Shown: one piece after another, positions 25,711 through 34,538 of the stretch | Numbering within the stretch: the first letter of the stretch is position 1 | Layout: each line of letters opens with the position of its first letter | Assembly: GCF_001746415.1 (NCBI RefSeq) | Contig: NZ_MEHJ01000001.1 | Coordinates: 8,190,501 to 8,254,500, forward strand | Direction: 5' to 3' | DNA length: 64,000 nt | Source of the DNA: Streptomyces agglomeratus | Lineage (GTDB): Bacteria > Actinomycetota > Actinomycetes > Streptomycetales > Streptomycetaceae | Made by a program: the position numbers and the translations under genes | The notes under the pieces: model-generated | Told to the model about the DNA's origin: nothing | The model's input: only the letters and a program-made list of their open reading frames with translations | Database searches by the model: none

Positions 25711-26282
25711 GCGCGGTCCTGCTGCTCGACGGAGACGATCTTCCACTCGCCACCGACGGTGCGCGCCTCGAACTTCGTGACGAAGCGCTTCAGACGCTCG
25801 GGCGGCAAGGGGAATTCCTTGCCCGTCTTCGGGTCGACGACCTTCCAGTTCCTGACATCGACGCAGTCGCTGATGGAGGCCTTCTTCGGGTCCTGGTCGA
25901 GACTCACTGCCGTCACCTCGGGCGTGATCTGCGGCTTCCCCGTCATCACGCTTCCGTTCACCTTCATCGTGGCCACGTCCGCGAGGGTCTTGCTGTAGGC
26001 CTCGTCGAAGGCATACTTCTCCAGGCCCGTGTCGCGGACATCCGCCTTCGCGAAGGCCGCGATCTGGGCATCCCAGTAGCTCCGGTAGACCGCGGCCACT
26101 TCTGCTTTCGCGGCGGCCTGCGGGTCTGCGCTTGCGGACGGCGAGGCGGAAGCCTTCGTCGAGGGCTTCTTCTCGGCCGACCCGCTGGTGCAGCCGACCA
26201 GCACCGCAACCGCGGCGGAGCCGGCGGCGAGAGCGAGACCCGCGCGGCGTATGTCGGTCTGAATCAGGTGTGCCACTGGCAT
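25704..26282 (-). CDS. Lipoprotein at the start of the Tad operon, 192 aa
   Basis: Start ATG 26282 is preceded by GCGGGGAT. Signal with lipobox AVLVGC (Cys about 31), then a Ser/Lys-rich tether and a soluble domain (AAVYRSYWDAQIAAFAKADVRDTGLEKY, about 55-90, then a VKNGKWKI-like strand set). It is the first gene of the leftward Tad operon. Confidence 0.8.
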   Translation of the reverse strand: MPVAHLIQTDIRRAGLALAAGSAAVAVLVGCTSGSAEKKPSTKASASPSASADPQAAAKAEVAAVYRSYWDAQIAAFAKADVRDTGLEKYAFDEAYSKTLADVATMKVNGSVMTGKPQITPEVTAVSLDQDPKKASISDCVDVRNWKVVDPKTGKEFPLPPERLKRFVTKFEARTVGGEWKIVSVEQQDRAC

Positions 26283-26898
26283 ATCCCCGCATGTGTTGTG
26301 GTCGAAAGAGTGGTTTGTGGCGTTCGACGACATCGCAGTGACGGGCCCGGGCGGGCGGACGTCAGCGGGGTCATGAGCCCAAAACGAGACAGGGGCCGGT
26401 GGCACGCGCTTTTAGCCGCAGCGAGGCTCGGCGAAGCAGCGGTCCGCCATGGCGGTACGTCACGGCTGTTCCGCGGCGGCCTTGCAGGCCGGTGCCGCTG
26501 CCGGTTGGGAGGCGGCGCGCAGGGACGCGTCGCGTCCGGTTCCGCTCCGGGGCCAAGTAGGTCTGGGCGACGCACAGGAGGCTGGCCCGGCCGCTGTCGG
26601 GCCGATGGGCGGGCATGGTGTTTCGCGTCAGGTCGGCCGACGGGAGCGCCGGCAGAAAAACGGCGTGCTGCATCATGCTTCCCCCTGCTCGCAGTGCCGC
26701 CCGCAGACGGCGTACACCAAAACATGCACCTTCGACGCAAGTTGACCGAAGAAAGACGATCCGATCATCTACACCCGTCGCCCCAACTGTCAACTAAAGT
26801 GATCGGTGTACGAGGGGCTGCTGCACGGAGACGGCGTTGGTGAAATTCTCAACAATGGGATGCGGGCGGCCTTCACTCACTGATATTGATCGGTACCA
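26283..26898. other. Divergent intergenic region between the Tad operon and an XRE gene
   Basis: 616 bases with only mutually overlapping open frames of antisense character. It must hold the leftward promoter of the Tad operon and the rightward promoter of the XRE gene. I saw no strong consensus promoter or hairpin. Confidence 0.4.
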
Positions 26899-27408
26899 AT
26901 GCTGACTCTCGCCGCCAAGCTCACCTTCCTCCTGCGCCGACGCCCAGGACCTGACGGAGAGCCTCCCTCCAACCAGACGCTGTCGGCTGAGATCCGCGCG
27001 CTACCAGGTCATAGCCGTGGCGGTTCCAAGGGTCAGCTATCCAAACTGCGGCGTGGTGACGACAAGAACCCCACGCTCGACACCATCTGTGCCCTCGCAA
27101 CCGTGCTCGGCGCCCCCGCCCCGTTTCTCCTGCCGGGCTGGGACGAGTTCGATGTGCTTTCGGTCATAGAGGGCAACCCCAAGGCCCGTGATGTAGTCAG
27201 ACATCTCGATGGCCTCTCACCAGCCGATCTCGACGCGCTCCTGAAACATCTCCGCGAGCGTCGGAGCCAACTCGGCCTCGCTCACGACGTCCCCGCGACG
27301 GTGATCGATGCCGAGTCCGACTCCGGGGATGTCAACCGTCGCCACCGCCGGCGTCGCAGTATGGAGGAGGCCGCGAAGTACGCCGCCGACTCCCTGGAAG
27401 GGCTTTAA
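26899..27408 (+). CDS. XRE-type HTH regulator, 169 aa
   Basis: Residues 5-75 form an HTH (LAAKLTFLLRRRPGPDG, LSAEIRAL, KGQLSKLRRGDDKNPTLDTICALATVLGAPAPFLL). The C-terminal half is helical and basic. It is followed 6 bases later by the MAB_1171c-type gene; this pairing recurs widely in Streptomyces, so it probably regulates the three-gene operon. Confidence 0.8.
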   Translation: MLTLAAKLTFLLRRRPGPDGEPPSNQTLSAEIRALPGHSRGGSKGQLSKLRRGDDKNPTLDTICALATVLGAPAPFLLPGWDEFDVLSVIEGNPKARDVVRHLDGLSPADLDALLKHLRERRSQLGLAHDVPATVIDAESDSGDVNRRHRRRRSMEEAAKYAADSLEGL

Positions 27409-27414
27409 CCCCCG

Positions 27415-28197
27415 GTGAACAGCACCAGCAGCTCCACACCGCTCGATGGCCTCATATTCGGCGTGTGCGCCGTTCTGGGAGCGGTGGTGACCGCAGCCTG
27501 CCTGTACCGGGCCCGCACGACGCCCACCGTCGCCAACCGGTGCATCACCACCGCCTTCGGCATCTGCACAGTCGGAGTGGCCTTTGCCATCCCCGCCGTC
27601 GCCTCGTGGGCGGAGGAGCTGACCGGCGTCGACAACGTCGCCAAGTTGATCGCCCACATCTGCGCCATCCTCTGGTGCGCCAGCCTCCAGCTCACCATGG
27701 TCGACATCGCCTACGACCCGGAATACCTCAGGACGGCGATCTACCAGCGCGCCACCGTGGCCTCCATCGTTCTCCTGGTGATGATCCCGCTCTGGCTCAA
27801 GGCAAACACACCCGGAGTCGAGTTCACGACGGCGTTCGCCGCGAACGTGCCGGTCCGCGTCTACCTGCTTGTCTACCTCGGCTATGTGTTCCTGACCTGC
27901 TGCGAGCTGGCGTTCATGTGCGGCAAGAGCGCCAACCTCAACTGGCCCGAACGCCCATGGAGCTCCTTCGGCTACGGATCGTCCGCAACCGCCGCCGTCG
28001 CTGGCATCGGCTACACCGCATCCAAGGGCGGCTACCTCCTCGCCTACACCGCCGGCAGCCCGTGGTCGCTCGGGGTGGAGGAGAGGCTTTCTCCCTCGCT
28101 GTCCGGCATCGCCATCGTCTTCCTCTTCATCGGTCTCACCCTGCCGGTATTCGGGCTTGCCTTCCGTAAGGTGCGGCGCCGCCTCTCCCGGGCCTGA
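27415..28197 (+). CDS. MAB_1171c-family multi-TM membrane protein, 260 aa
   Basis: Seven to eight hydrophobic helices spread over the whole length (starting IFGVCAVLGAVVTAACLYRAR, ending IAIVFLFIGLTLPVFGLAF). The pattern and the XRE neighbour match the MAB_1171c family, annotated as putative transporters without a known substrate. GTG start at 27415. The next gene is a P450, 82 bases on. Confidence 0.8.
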   Translation: MNSTSSSTPLDGLIFGVCAVLGAVVTAACLYRARTTPTVANRCITTAFGICTVGVAFAIPAVASWAEELTGVDNVAKLIAHICAILWCASLQLTMVDIAYDPEYLRTAIYQRATVASIVLLVMIPLWLKANTPGVEFTTAFAANVPVRVYLLVYLGYVFLTCCELAFMCGKSANLNWPERPWSSFGYGSSATAAVAGIGYTASKGGYLLAYTAGSPWSLGVEERLSPSLSGIAIVFLFIGLTLPVFGLAFRKVRRRLSRA

Positions 28198-28279
28198 CCG
28201 ACGCCGGCGGCCATCCGACGAAGCAACCGCTCGACCTGACCGATACGACGCCGCAGACCCAGTTCGCGAGGAAAAACGC

Positions 28280-29512
28280 ATGACCCACGACTCCAGCACG
28301 CCTCTTGCCCAGCCCTTCGGGCCCGACTTCCAAGCCGACCCGCACGCCGTGTTCGCGCAGTTGAGGGAGAAGGGGCCGGCCCACCGGATCGCCCTCCCCG
28401 ACGGGTCGCCCGTGTGGCTCATCACGCGCGAATGCGACGTGCGGCGCGGCTTGGCGGACCCCCGCTTCTCGGTCGACAAGCAGCACTCTGGTTCCGGGTT
28501 CAAGGGCTTCTCGCTCCCTCCGGCTCTGGATGCCAACCTCCTCAACTTGGACGCGGGCGACCATCTGCGGCTGCGCCGCCTGGTCGCACAAGGGTTCACC
28601 CCGCGGCACGTCGACGGCATGCGGAATCACATCCAGCGCGCGGTGGACACCTTCGTGCGCCAGCTCCTCGGACGCCTGGAAACCGACGGGCCGGCCGACC
28701 TGGTGGCCGAGTTCGCCAAGCCACTCCCCTTGAAGGTCATCGGAGACCTGTTCGTCATACCGGCCGAGGAGCAGGGACCGTTCTCGGAGTGGATATCCGG
28801 CATGCTCACGCCCACCAGCGGGGAGGAGCTGGTCCAATCGATCGGCAGCATCCACCGGTACCTCGTCGACCTCGTAGCCAGTCGCCGAGCAAACCCCGGA
28901 AACGACATCCTGTCGGGTCTCATCGCGGCCCGTGACGAAGAGGATCGGCTCACGGAAGACGAGCTGGTCTCCTTGGCGTTCCTGATCCTGGGTGCCGGCA
29001 GCGAGAATGTCCAGCACCAGATCAGCAACGCCGTGATGACGCTCCTGGACCACCCTGACCAGCTGTCCGAGCTGCGGGAGAAGCCCGAACTGCTGCCCGC
29101 CGCCGTCGAGGAACTGCTCCGATACGCCCATCCGAATCTGAGCGCCATCCGCCGCTTCCCGACGGAGCCGGTCGACGTCGGCGAGGTCCGTATCCCCGCA
29201 GGCGACACGGTGCTCTTCTCGCTCGCATCCGCACACCGAGACCCGGCCCGATACCCGCAGCCCGACCGGTTCGACATCCACCGCCTGGACAAGGACCACC
29301 TGGCCCTCGGCCACGGCCTCCACTACTGCCTTGGTGCTTCCTTGGCACGCACCCAAATCACCCTCGCCCTCAACGCCCTGCTGCGCCGTTTGCCCGGGCT
29401 ACGGCTCGCCTCCGCTCCCGAGGATGTCCGCTGGACGACCACGTTCCGATTCCGTGCACCGCGGGAACTGCCCGTCATTCTCGGCCCCGGGGGACCCACC
29501 GCGACGTCCTAA
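28280..29512 (+). CDS. Cytochrome P450, 410 aa
   Basis: Full-length soluble bacterial P450. ExxR helix (ELLRYAHPN region with R at SAIRRF), heme-binding LGHGLHYCLGASLAR (Cys about 350) with Leu replacing the usual Phe, and I-helix LILGAGSENVQHQ (about 242). The I-helix Thr of AGxET is Asn here, as in some biosynthetic P450s that do not use the standard proton relay. ATG 28280 has GAGGAA upstream. The XRE/MAB_1171c/P450 order suggests one operon; the substrate is unknown and no ferredoxin gene is adjacent. Confidence 0.9.
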   Translation: MTHDSSTPLAQPFGPDFQADPHAVFAQLREKGPAHRIALPDGSPVWLITRECDVRRGLADPRFSVDKQHSGSGFKGFSLPPALDANLLNLDAGDHLRLRRLVAQGFTPRHVDGMRNHIQRAVDTFVRQLLGRLETDGPADLVAEFAKPLPLKVIGDLFVIPAEEQGPFSEWISGMLTPTSGEELVQSIGSIHRYLVDLVASRRANPGNDILSGLIAARDEEDRLTEDELVSLAFLILGAGSENVQHQISNAVMTLLDHPDQLSELREKPELLPAAVEELLRYAHPNLSAIRRFPTEPVDVGEVRIPAGDTVLFSLASAHRDPARYPQPDRFDIHRLDKDHLALGHGLHYCLGASLARTQITLALNALLRRLPGLRLASAPEDVRWTTTFRFRAPRELPVILGPGGPTATS

Positions 29513-29797
29513 CCGCTGGCCCTACCCGAAGTCGCCGCGAACACCAGCAGCTGAGCGATCCCCATGCGCGCAGAGCGCCTGCCGCCAGGCCAGGTTCTCC
29601 GCGCGCGCACGGGCGGGCACGTACCTGAACGGCGCCTCACCTTCGCCGAGTGGGAGGCCGTCTGCGACGCCAGGGACCGAGCCCCCTGGAGGCCCCGCGC
29701 CCGCCCCGGCTGCGCACGTACGGCACGCACCAGGCCACGGCACCGACGACGAACCCGACGGCGAAGCTCTCGAACCGGAACACGGCTCCCCTTCCGT

Positions 29798-30169
29798 TCA
29801 GGATCCCGCAGCCGGCGTGGCCTCGGGCAGGTTGTCCTCGGCAGCCGCGACATGCGTCTCGCGGTCGGCTCCGCGACGGCCCGTACGGATGACCGCCCGC
29901 ACTGACCGGAACAGGGCACGGACCAGCCGCCACAGGCCGACCACGCCGCAGCCGACCGCCGCCAGGCTCGCCCCAAGGCGCACCGAGGCCTCCAGCCACC
30001 CCGACAGATGCAGGTAGCCCACGGTCAGCGACGTGCCGATCAGGCTCAGACTGAGCACCATGAGGACACTGCTGTGCCCGATTACCCCCCAGGTGCGTTT
30101 CAGCTCCGCGAAGGCCTCCGGATGGGCCTCCCGCCATGAAGCCGACCGGTCGCGCTGGTGCTCACTCAT
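29798..30169 (-). CDS. Small two-TM membrane protein, 123 aa
   Basis: Start ATG 30169 with GGAGAG 6 bases upstream. The N terminus is cytoplasmic and charged (SWREAHPEAFAELKRTWG), followed by two TM helices (about 30-55 and 63-80) and a basic tail. It overlaps the upstream gene by 8 bases (ATGAGTGA), so the two are coupled. Family not recognised. Confidence 0.65.
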   Translation of the reverse strand: MSEHQRDRSASWREAHPEAFAELKRTWGVIGHSSVLMVLSLSLIGTSLTVGYLHLSGWLEASVRLGASLAAVGCGVVGLWRLVRALFRSVRAVIRTGRRGADRETHVAAAEDNLPEATPAAGS

Positions 30170-31028
30170 GTATCTCTCCGCTTCTCGCGTCGGCATCAGC
30201 GCCGCCCAGGACTTCCCGGGCATGATGCAGTCCCTGTCCCAGCTCCCCGAGGCAGGCCCGGGGCAGCAGCCCGTCCGGTAGCGCAGGCCCGGTCGGCTCC
30301 GCGAACGCGTGGTCGTCACGGATCGCCGACTCGACCGCATCCTCCTGCCGCTCCACCGCGACGGCCTGGTTGACCAAAAGCGCGACCGACTGCTCGTAGC
30401 CGAGGAGGAGTTCACGCGCCTCCGGATCCCCCGCCGCTAAGGGCACCAACCCGGCCGTGTCGCACAGCAGCCGCGGCAACACCGCCGACGCCCGGGTCAG
30501 CTTGGAGCGCCCGCTGCGCCCGGCGAGCATGCGCAACTGCTGCTCGCTGGCCAGCAGCCGGAAGAAGACCGCCGCGTACGTCTCGACATCCTTCACCACG
30601 CGCACCCGGCGCCGGGTGCGGTGCCGGATGGCAGCAGGCAGTCCTGCTGCCACAGCCGCGCCGAGCGCACCGGCCGCAAGTAGACGGGCGGACGTCGGCA
30701 GCACCGACGTCACAGGGCCCAGTGCGGCGAAGGCGGTAGCGGTGAACACAGCAGCCCGGCCGACCTGTAGGGGACGCGGAAGCTCAAGGCCCGCGAGCGT
30801 CCAGATACACAGGGGAGCACGACGTCCCCACACCATCCGGCAGAACCACCGCCCCACCGCGTTCTGCCCGGGATCGAAGACGCCCGCCTGGCGCAGCACG
30901 CCTGCAGGGCGCAGCCGGCCAGCGGAGAGCACGCCCCAGCGCAGCCACCCTCCCCGAGCCCGCTCCCGGATCTGCAGCTGCGCCTCGGCCGCGGCCCGTG
31001 CGGCACCCGAGGAGGGACGGCGGGCCAA
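30162..31028 (-). CDS. Hypothetical membrane-associated protein, 288 aa or longer
   Basis: Residues 75-130 contain two hydrophobic helices (VFTATAFAALGPVTSVLP, LLAAGALGAAVAAGLPAA). The C-terminal half is a soluble helical domain (VKDVETYAAVFFRLLASEQQLRML). The only standard start is TTG 31028, but the same frame stays coding-like further upstream (PFDADREWWADVLREAVPLRYAARAAL) to a TGA at 31146, with no ATG, GTG or TTG. The true start is therefore non-standard (ATT 31130 follows GAGGCGG) or the gene is damaged at its 5-prime end. Confidence 0.55.
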   Translation of the reverse strand: MARRPSSGAARAAAEAQLQIRERARGGWLRWGVLSAGRLRPAGVLRQAGVFDPGQNAVGRWFCRMVWGRRAPLCIWTLAGLELPRPLQVGRAAVFTATAFAALGPVTSVLPTSARLLAAGALGAAVAAGLPAAIRHRTRRRVRVVKDVETYAAVFFRLLASEQQLRMLAGRSGRSKLTRASAVLPRLLCDTAGLVPLAAGDPEARELLLGYEQSVALLVNQAVAVERQEDAVESAIRDDHAFAEPTGPALPDGLLPRACLGELGQGLHHAREVLGGADADARSGEIHE

Positions 31029-31039
31029 CGCGGCCCGCG

Positions 31040-31343
31040 CCGCGTACCGGAGGGGGACCGCCTCCCGAAGAACATCGGCCCACCACTCACGATCTGCGTC
31101 GAACGGCAGGGGCTGTGTAGTCGGCCTAATCGCTGGTCCGCCTCAGCGAGGCCGGAGCGGGCCCCCGGGCAGGAAGCCCGCGACAGCTCGACGGCGCCCT
31201 GGGCGGGGGCGGCCTCGGCGGTGGAGACGAGGGCGGAGAGTGGGCCGCAGGCGGAGACCGCGCCGGTGAGCACGAGGTTGGCGGCCAGGAGGCGAGGGGC
31301 CGTGAAGGGGGTCCTGTTTCGGGTCGGAGGAAGCGCCGTTCAC
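31040..31343 (-). pseudogene. Frame-shifting coding-like stretch upstream of the previous gene
   Basis: From GTG 31343 (directly after promoter-like element A) one frame reads MNGASSDPKQDP; the adjacent frame reads TAPRLLAANLVLTGAVSACGP... AEAAPAQGAVELSRAS, which has a TM-like segment; the third frame then leads into the downstream gene. The pattern suggests an N-terminal region broken by one or two indels. I cannot identify the family. Confidence 0.3.
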
Positions 31344-31378
31344 CTGCTACAGGTATGGCGCGGGCCGCCGGTGTGACA
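31341..31378 (-). promoter_or_regulatory. Conserved promoter-like element A with leaderless GTG
   Basis: Minus strand: TGTCACACCG ... ACCTGTAG, 32 bases overall, then CAG and GTG 31343. This is the same layout as element B at 14382-14419. With TGTCAC as -35 and TACCTG as -10 the spacing is 17. Confidence 0.5.
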
Positions 31379-31405
31379 CTCCGCCCGAAACCTTTGTGAC
31401 CTCCT

Positions 31406-32386
31406 TCAGCCGAGCGTGCCCTCGAAGGTGATCCTTGAGCCGCCCGCGTCGACGGCCTCCACCGTCACCGGGCCGCCGACGGCCGCCTCTGGGGCGCGGA
31501 AGGAGACGCTCTGCGTGGCGGTGCGGTACGGGGCGATCGCGGCGTCGCGGTACCCGAACACCGGACGGACGGTGGCGGCCAGGTGCAGGTCCTGGCCGGT
31601 CAGGATCCGCAGGGTGGTGCCCAGGCCGGGCATCGGGTCGCCGGAGCGGTTGACCACGCTGAGTTCCAGGCTCCCGGTGCGCGCGGCTCCTTCGCCGCTC
31701 ACCGTCACCTTGCCCACGCGCACGTGGCCGTTCCACTGCCCAAGCGGCATGACCGGCTGCCGGGCCGGCGCACCCTGCGGCGCCTGGGCGTCCGGGGAGG
31801 CGGCGGCACCGCCCGGCAGGGCGCCTTCGAAGAACAGCAGTTCCGGCTCGGCCAACCCCTCCTCGGTTGCTTCCACGGTCACCGTGACCGGCAGGCCCTG
31901 GGCCTGGTCGGGGAGCACCACCTTCACGTCCCTGTCGACGGACCCGTTGGGGCGCACCTGCTGCGGTTCGTCCTTGGCGGAGGTCGTGCTGCTATCGGTG
32001 GCCTCGGCAGCGGTGCGGCCGAGAGCTCCGTAGCGGACGGTGACGGCGGTCCGCGGCGCGGTTGCGACCTGTGCCCGCTGGTTGGCCACGGTCACCCGCG
32101 CCGTGTACGCGCTCGAGCCGGCCAGCACGCCGGGCACGGCCCCGGCCGGCAGCCGCTCGAAGCCCTGCAGCGTCACCGTCCATGCCCCGTCGCCGACCGG
32201 CTGCGCGGTTCCCGGCTTCACGATGCCGTCCGGCAGCACCGTGGAGGGCGAAGGCCGGGCCCCCGGGGCGCTGTTCGTCGGCTTGCCATCGGCCTTGGGC
32301 TCGCTGTCGGAGTCGGCGCAGCCGGAGACCAGGACTGCGCCGGCCAGGAGCACGGTCGGAAGGGCGTGGCGCAGGCGCATGGACAT
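31406..32386 (-). CDS. Lipoprotein, 326 aa
   Basis: AGGGGGA precedes ATG 32386. Signal peptide with lipobox VLVSGC (Cys about 23), a Pro/Ser tether, then two beta-rich domains of about 130 residues each (WTVTLQGFERLPAGAVPG..., and HVRVGKVTVSGEGAARTGSLELSVVN), resembling the immunoglobulin-like fold of DUF4352-type lipoproteins. Surface exposed; function unknown. Confidence 0.75.
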   Translation of the reverse strand: MSMRLRHALPTVLLAGAVLVSGCADSDSEPKADGKPTNSAPGARPSPSTVLPDGIVKPGTAQPVGDGAWTVTLQGFERLPAGAVPGVLAGSSAYTARVTVANQRAQVATAPRTAVTVRYGALGRTAAEATDSSTTSAKDEPQQVRPNGSVDRDVKVVLPDQAQGLPVTVTVEATEEGLAEPELLFFEGALPGGAAASPDAQAPQGAPARQPVMPLGQWNGHVRVGKVTVSGEGAARTGSLELSVVNRSGDPMPGLGTTLRILTGQDLHLAATVRPVFGYRDAAIAPYRTATQSVSFRAPEAAVGGPVTVEAVDAGGSRITFEGTLG

Positions 32387-32434
32387 GGTTCCCCCTGTCA
32401 GGTACCGGATCTCGGTCGAGAGGGATCATGCCAA

Positions 32435-32462
32435 AACGCGCCCGGCCGGGGCCGGGCGCGTT
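32435..32462 (-). terminator. 13-bp perfect hairpin terminator
   Basis: AACGCGCCCGGCC at 32435-32447 pairs with its complement at 32450-32462. It lies 49 bases after the stop of the gene at 32512 and before the lipoprotein gene, so it should end the upstream transcript. Confidence 0.7.
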
Positions 32463-32511
32463 GGTGAGGGATGTCTGATTCGGGCCGCCCGCCGCGTGTG
32501 CGGGCGGCGGG

Positions 32512-32868
32512 TCACAGCGTGATGGGGATGGGGACCAGGAAGTACTCGGCGTCGCCGACGCGGACCCGCACCGGGTGCCCGGGAACCAGGGTGAACAGCC
32601 GATGGTGCGCGGTCGCGGGGGAGTTGCGCACGGACAACGCGGGCTCCAGCGCGGCACGGACGGCGGCGCGGGAGGTGTCGGACAGCGGGTTGCGCTCGGC
32701 GATCTCCGCGCACTGGTCGAGCTGGGTGTCGGTCAGGTCGGGCCCTAGGCCCTGGCGGAGGGCCTCGACGGCGACGGCGGGGGCCAGGACCGCCCGGTTG
32801 TGGTCGCGGCATACGTGGCCGGGCGTGCCGTGGGGCTGGAAGTGACGGGCGGTGCCGATGGAGGTCAA
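32512..32868 (-). CDS. Hypothetical protein, 118 aa
   Basis: Small protein with N-terminal HGTPGHVCRDHNRAVL (Cys/His cluster), a helical centre (LTDTQLDQCAEIAERNPLSDTSRAAVRAAL) and a C-terminal strand set (PVRVRVGDAEYFLVPIPITL). Family not recognised. Last gene of the leftward cluster that starts at the promoter at 34.55 kb. Confidence 0.55.
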   Translation of the reverse strand: MTSIGTARHFQPHGTPGHVCRDHNRAVLAPAVAVEALRQGLGPDLTDTQLDQCAEIAERNPLSDTSRAAVRAALEPALSVRNSPATAHHRLFTLVPGHPVRVRVGDAEYFLVPIPITL

Positions 32869-32897
32869 GGGGGACTCCCGTGTGGAGGAGGGTGGCG

Positions 32898-33294
32898 TCA
32901 GTGCGCGCGGATCGTCGCGGTCTCGGCGACGGTCAGGACGTGCGCGGGAGGGTCTGGCGGCCTTCGGCCGTCGCCCGGTACATGCGGTGCACTCCGTCGA
33001 TCAGCAGGCGAGTCGGGCCACTGTCGAACTCCAGGGTGGCGATGATCAACGGCTGGTCGAGGTCGGTGCGCATGGCGTGTTCGACGTTGAAATGGGACTG
33101 GTCCGGGCCGAAGATCGGGCACCAGGACGGGCCGTCGTACTCCGGCCTGAGCAGGTCAGGTGGTAGGCGGCCGACCAGTCGGCCACGGGGGTCTGCTCGA
33201 CGGCTCGGGGGTGCTCGTCCAGGAGGCGCATGGCCCGGTCGACGTCGACCAACCAGCCTCCGTACTTGAACATCTGGCGGGAAGGGGTGGTCAC
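32898..33294 (-). pseudogene. Frameshifted ParB-like/small accessory gene
   Basis: Three frames give one continuous protein: MTTPSRQMFKYGGWLVDVDRA... ADWSAAYHL (start frame), then EYDGPSWCPIFGPDQSHF... FDSGPTRLLIDGVHRMYRATAEGRQ, then LPAHVLTVAETATIRAH. Two single-base losses (near 33155 and 32948) explain both shifts. The IDGVHR...AEGR...LPAHVL pattern resembles ParB-nuclease-like folds. Either decayed or a sequencing artefact. Confidence 0.65.
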
Positions 33295-33408
33295 GGTTCC
33301 TCGCTGACGGGTCGGGGATCGGTGATGGGAAGGGGCGGCCTGCAGTGGCCGGCAGGCACCAAGGCCGCTCGGGCGCCGCCCAGGAGCGAGCCGGGGTGGC
33401 GAGCCGGT

Positions 33409-33789
33409 TCAGCGCGGGGCGAGAGGGATGACCAGGACGCCGACGTGAGGCAGGCTCATCTCGGCCAGCAGCCGGGCGGCGCGGCCGCCAGGGCTGCTTG
33501 GATCGCTGGGGTCCAGGCGTATGGCGCCCCGGTGGGGGCCGCGCACGGGGTAGAGGTGCACCGTGTTCTCCGGTGCGTTGCGCTCGAAGACGCTGACGGT
33601 GGCGTACCCGAACCCGCCGAGGTTCGGGTACCGCTCGGCGACGGCCGCAGACAGGGCGGTGACGAGTTCGGGGCCTGGCGAGGCGACCGAGAGGGGGAGC
33701 AAGGGGTGGCGCGGCCGGATGCGCAGAGCAAGGGCGCGGATCGGGACGCCGAGGCCGAAGCCGATGGCGAGAGAGGCTGGCTGGATCAC
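33409..33789 (-). CDS. Hypothetical protein, 126 aa
   Basis: Short soluble alpha/beta protein (AERYPNLGGFGYATVSVFERN, VGVLVIPLAP). It is the second gene of the cluster downstream of the TetR gene. Family not recognised. Confidence 0.5.
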   Translation of the reverse strand: MIQPASLAIGFGLGVPIRALALRIRPRHPLLPLSVASPGPELVTALSAAVAERYPNLGGFGYATVSVFERNAPENTVHLYPVRGPHRGAIRLDPSDPSSPGGRAARLLAEMSLPHVGVLVIPLAPR

Positions 33790-33835
33790 GGTGTTCCCCT
33801 GGGGTTGCGGCCGGGCTGGTGGCGGAGGGTGGCTT

Positions 33836-34423
33836 CTAGGCGTCGGCGGTGGTCACGGCGGCGTGGACGAGGCGGGCGAGTCCCCGGCGTCGCTGGCGCT
33901 TGGTCAGCCCCTGGACGCTTCCGGCGTTCTCGTGTCCGGCGGCGGCGGTCAGCCCGGACACGAGGGCGTGGACCAGTTCCTTGCCCTCGCCGTTGGGCGT
34001 GGTCGTCTGGGCGGCCGCCGTCAGGGCCCGGACGACGGGCCTGGTGGCCGCGAAGTACGCCTTGACGAAGCGGGGGTCCCGCTCGGCCGCGACGGCGGTC
34101 AGCACCCGCATGACCGGGAGGTGACCGCTCCAGCCGTCGAGTACGGCGTCGACGAGCCGGGTGGCGCCGGGCAGTCCGTCCGAGGACCAGGAGCCGTCCT
34201 CGAAGCCGTCGAGCGCCGCGTTCGTCTCCTCGGCCAGGAGCCGGGACGCTTCAAGGACGACGCCCTCGATGTCGGGGAAGTACTGGTAGAACGTCGCGGG
34301 CGACGTGCCCACCACGTGGGCGATGTCCATCACCTTGATGTCGCGGTAGGACCGGGTGGCGAGGAGCTCGATCGTCGCGTCCATCAGCTTCTGGCGGGTC
34401 TGGAGGCCGCGCTCGTTGGGCAC
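33836..34423 (-). CDS. TetR-family regulator, 195 aa
   Basis: HTH in residues 5-50 (RQKLMDATIELLATRSYRDIKVMDIAHVVGTSPATFYQYF), then an all-helical ligand domain and a basic C terminus. The in-frame start is GTG 34423. A better-looking GTG with AGGAGA lies upstream at 34460, but in a frame that hits TGA after 26 codons, suggesting a one-base loss near 34427. First gene after the AT-rich promoter at 34539; it may control that promoter and its two relatives at 49.8 and 55.3 kb. Confidence 0.8.
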   Translation of the reverse strand: MPNERGLQTRQKLMDATIELLATRSYRDIKVMDIAHVVGTSPATFYQYFPDIEGVVLEASRLLAEETNAALDGFEDGSWSSDGLPGATRLVDAVLDGWSGHLPVMRVLTAVAAERDPRFVKAYFAATRPVVRALTAAAQTTTPNGEGKELVHALVSGLTAAAGHENAGSVQGLTKRQRRRGLARLVHAAVTTADA

Positions 34424-34538
34424 GCGGCGGTCGGGGTGCGGGTCACGACACGGGTGGGCACAGTCGTCTCCTGAGCTGGGGGAAGAAAAGGGGGGTGGTC
34501 CAGGTCTGGGGCGGTGCCGCCGGACCCGACGTGCAATC

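Noticed and set aside
26264..26793. Overlapping leftward open frames upstream of the Tad lipoprotein
   Set aside because: They lie in each other's shadow with Arg/Pro-rich composition; treated as promoter region.
29513..29797. Several short frames between the P450 and the small membrane gene
   Set aside because: All are antisense-type shadows of each other; no ribosome sites.
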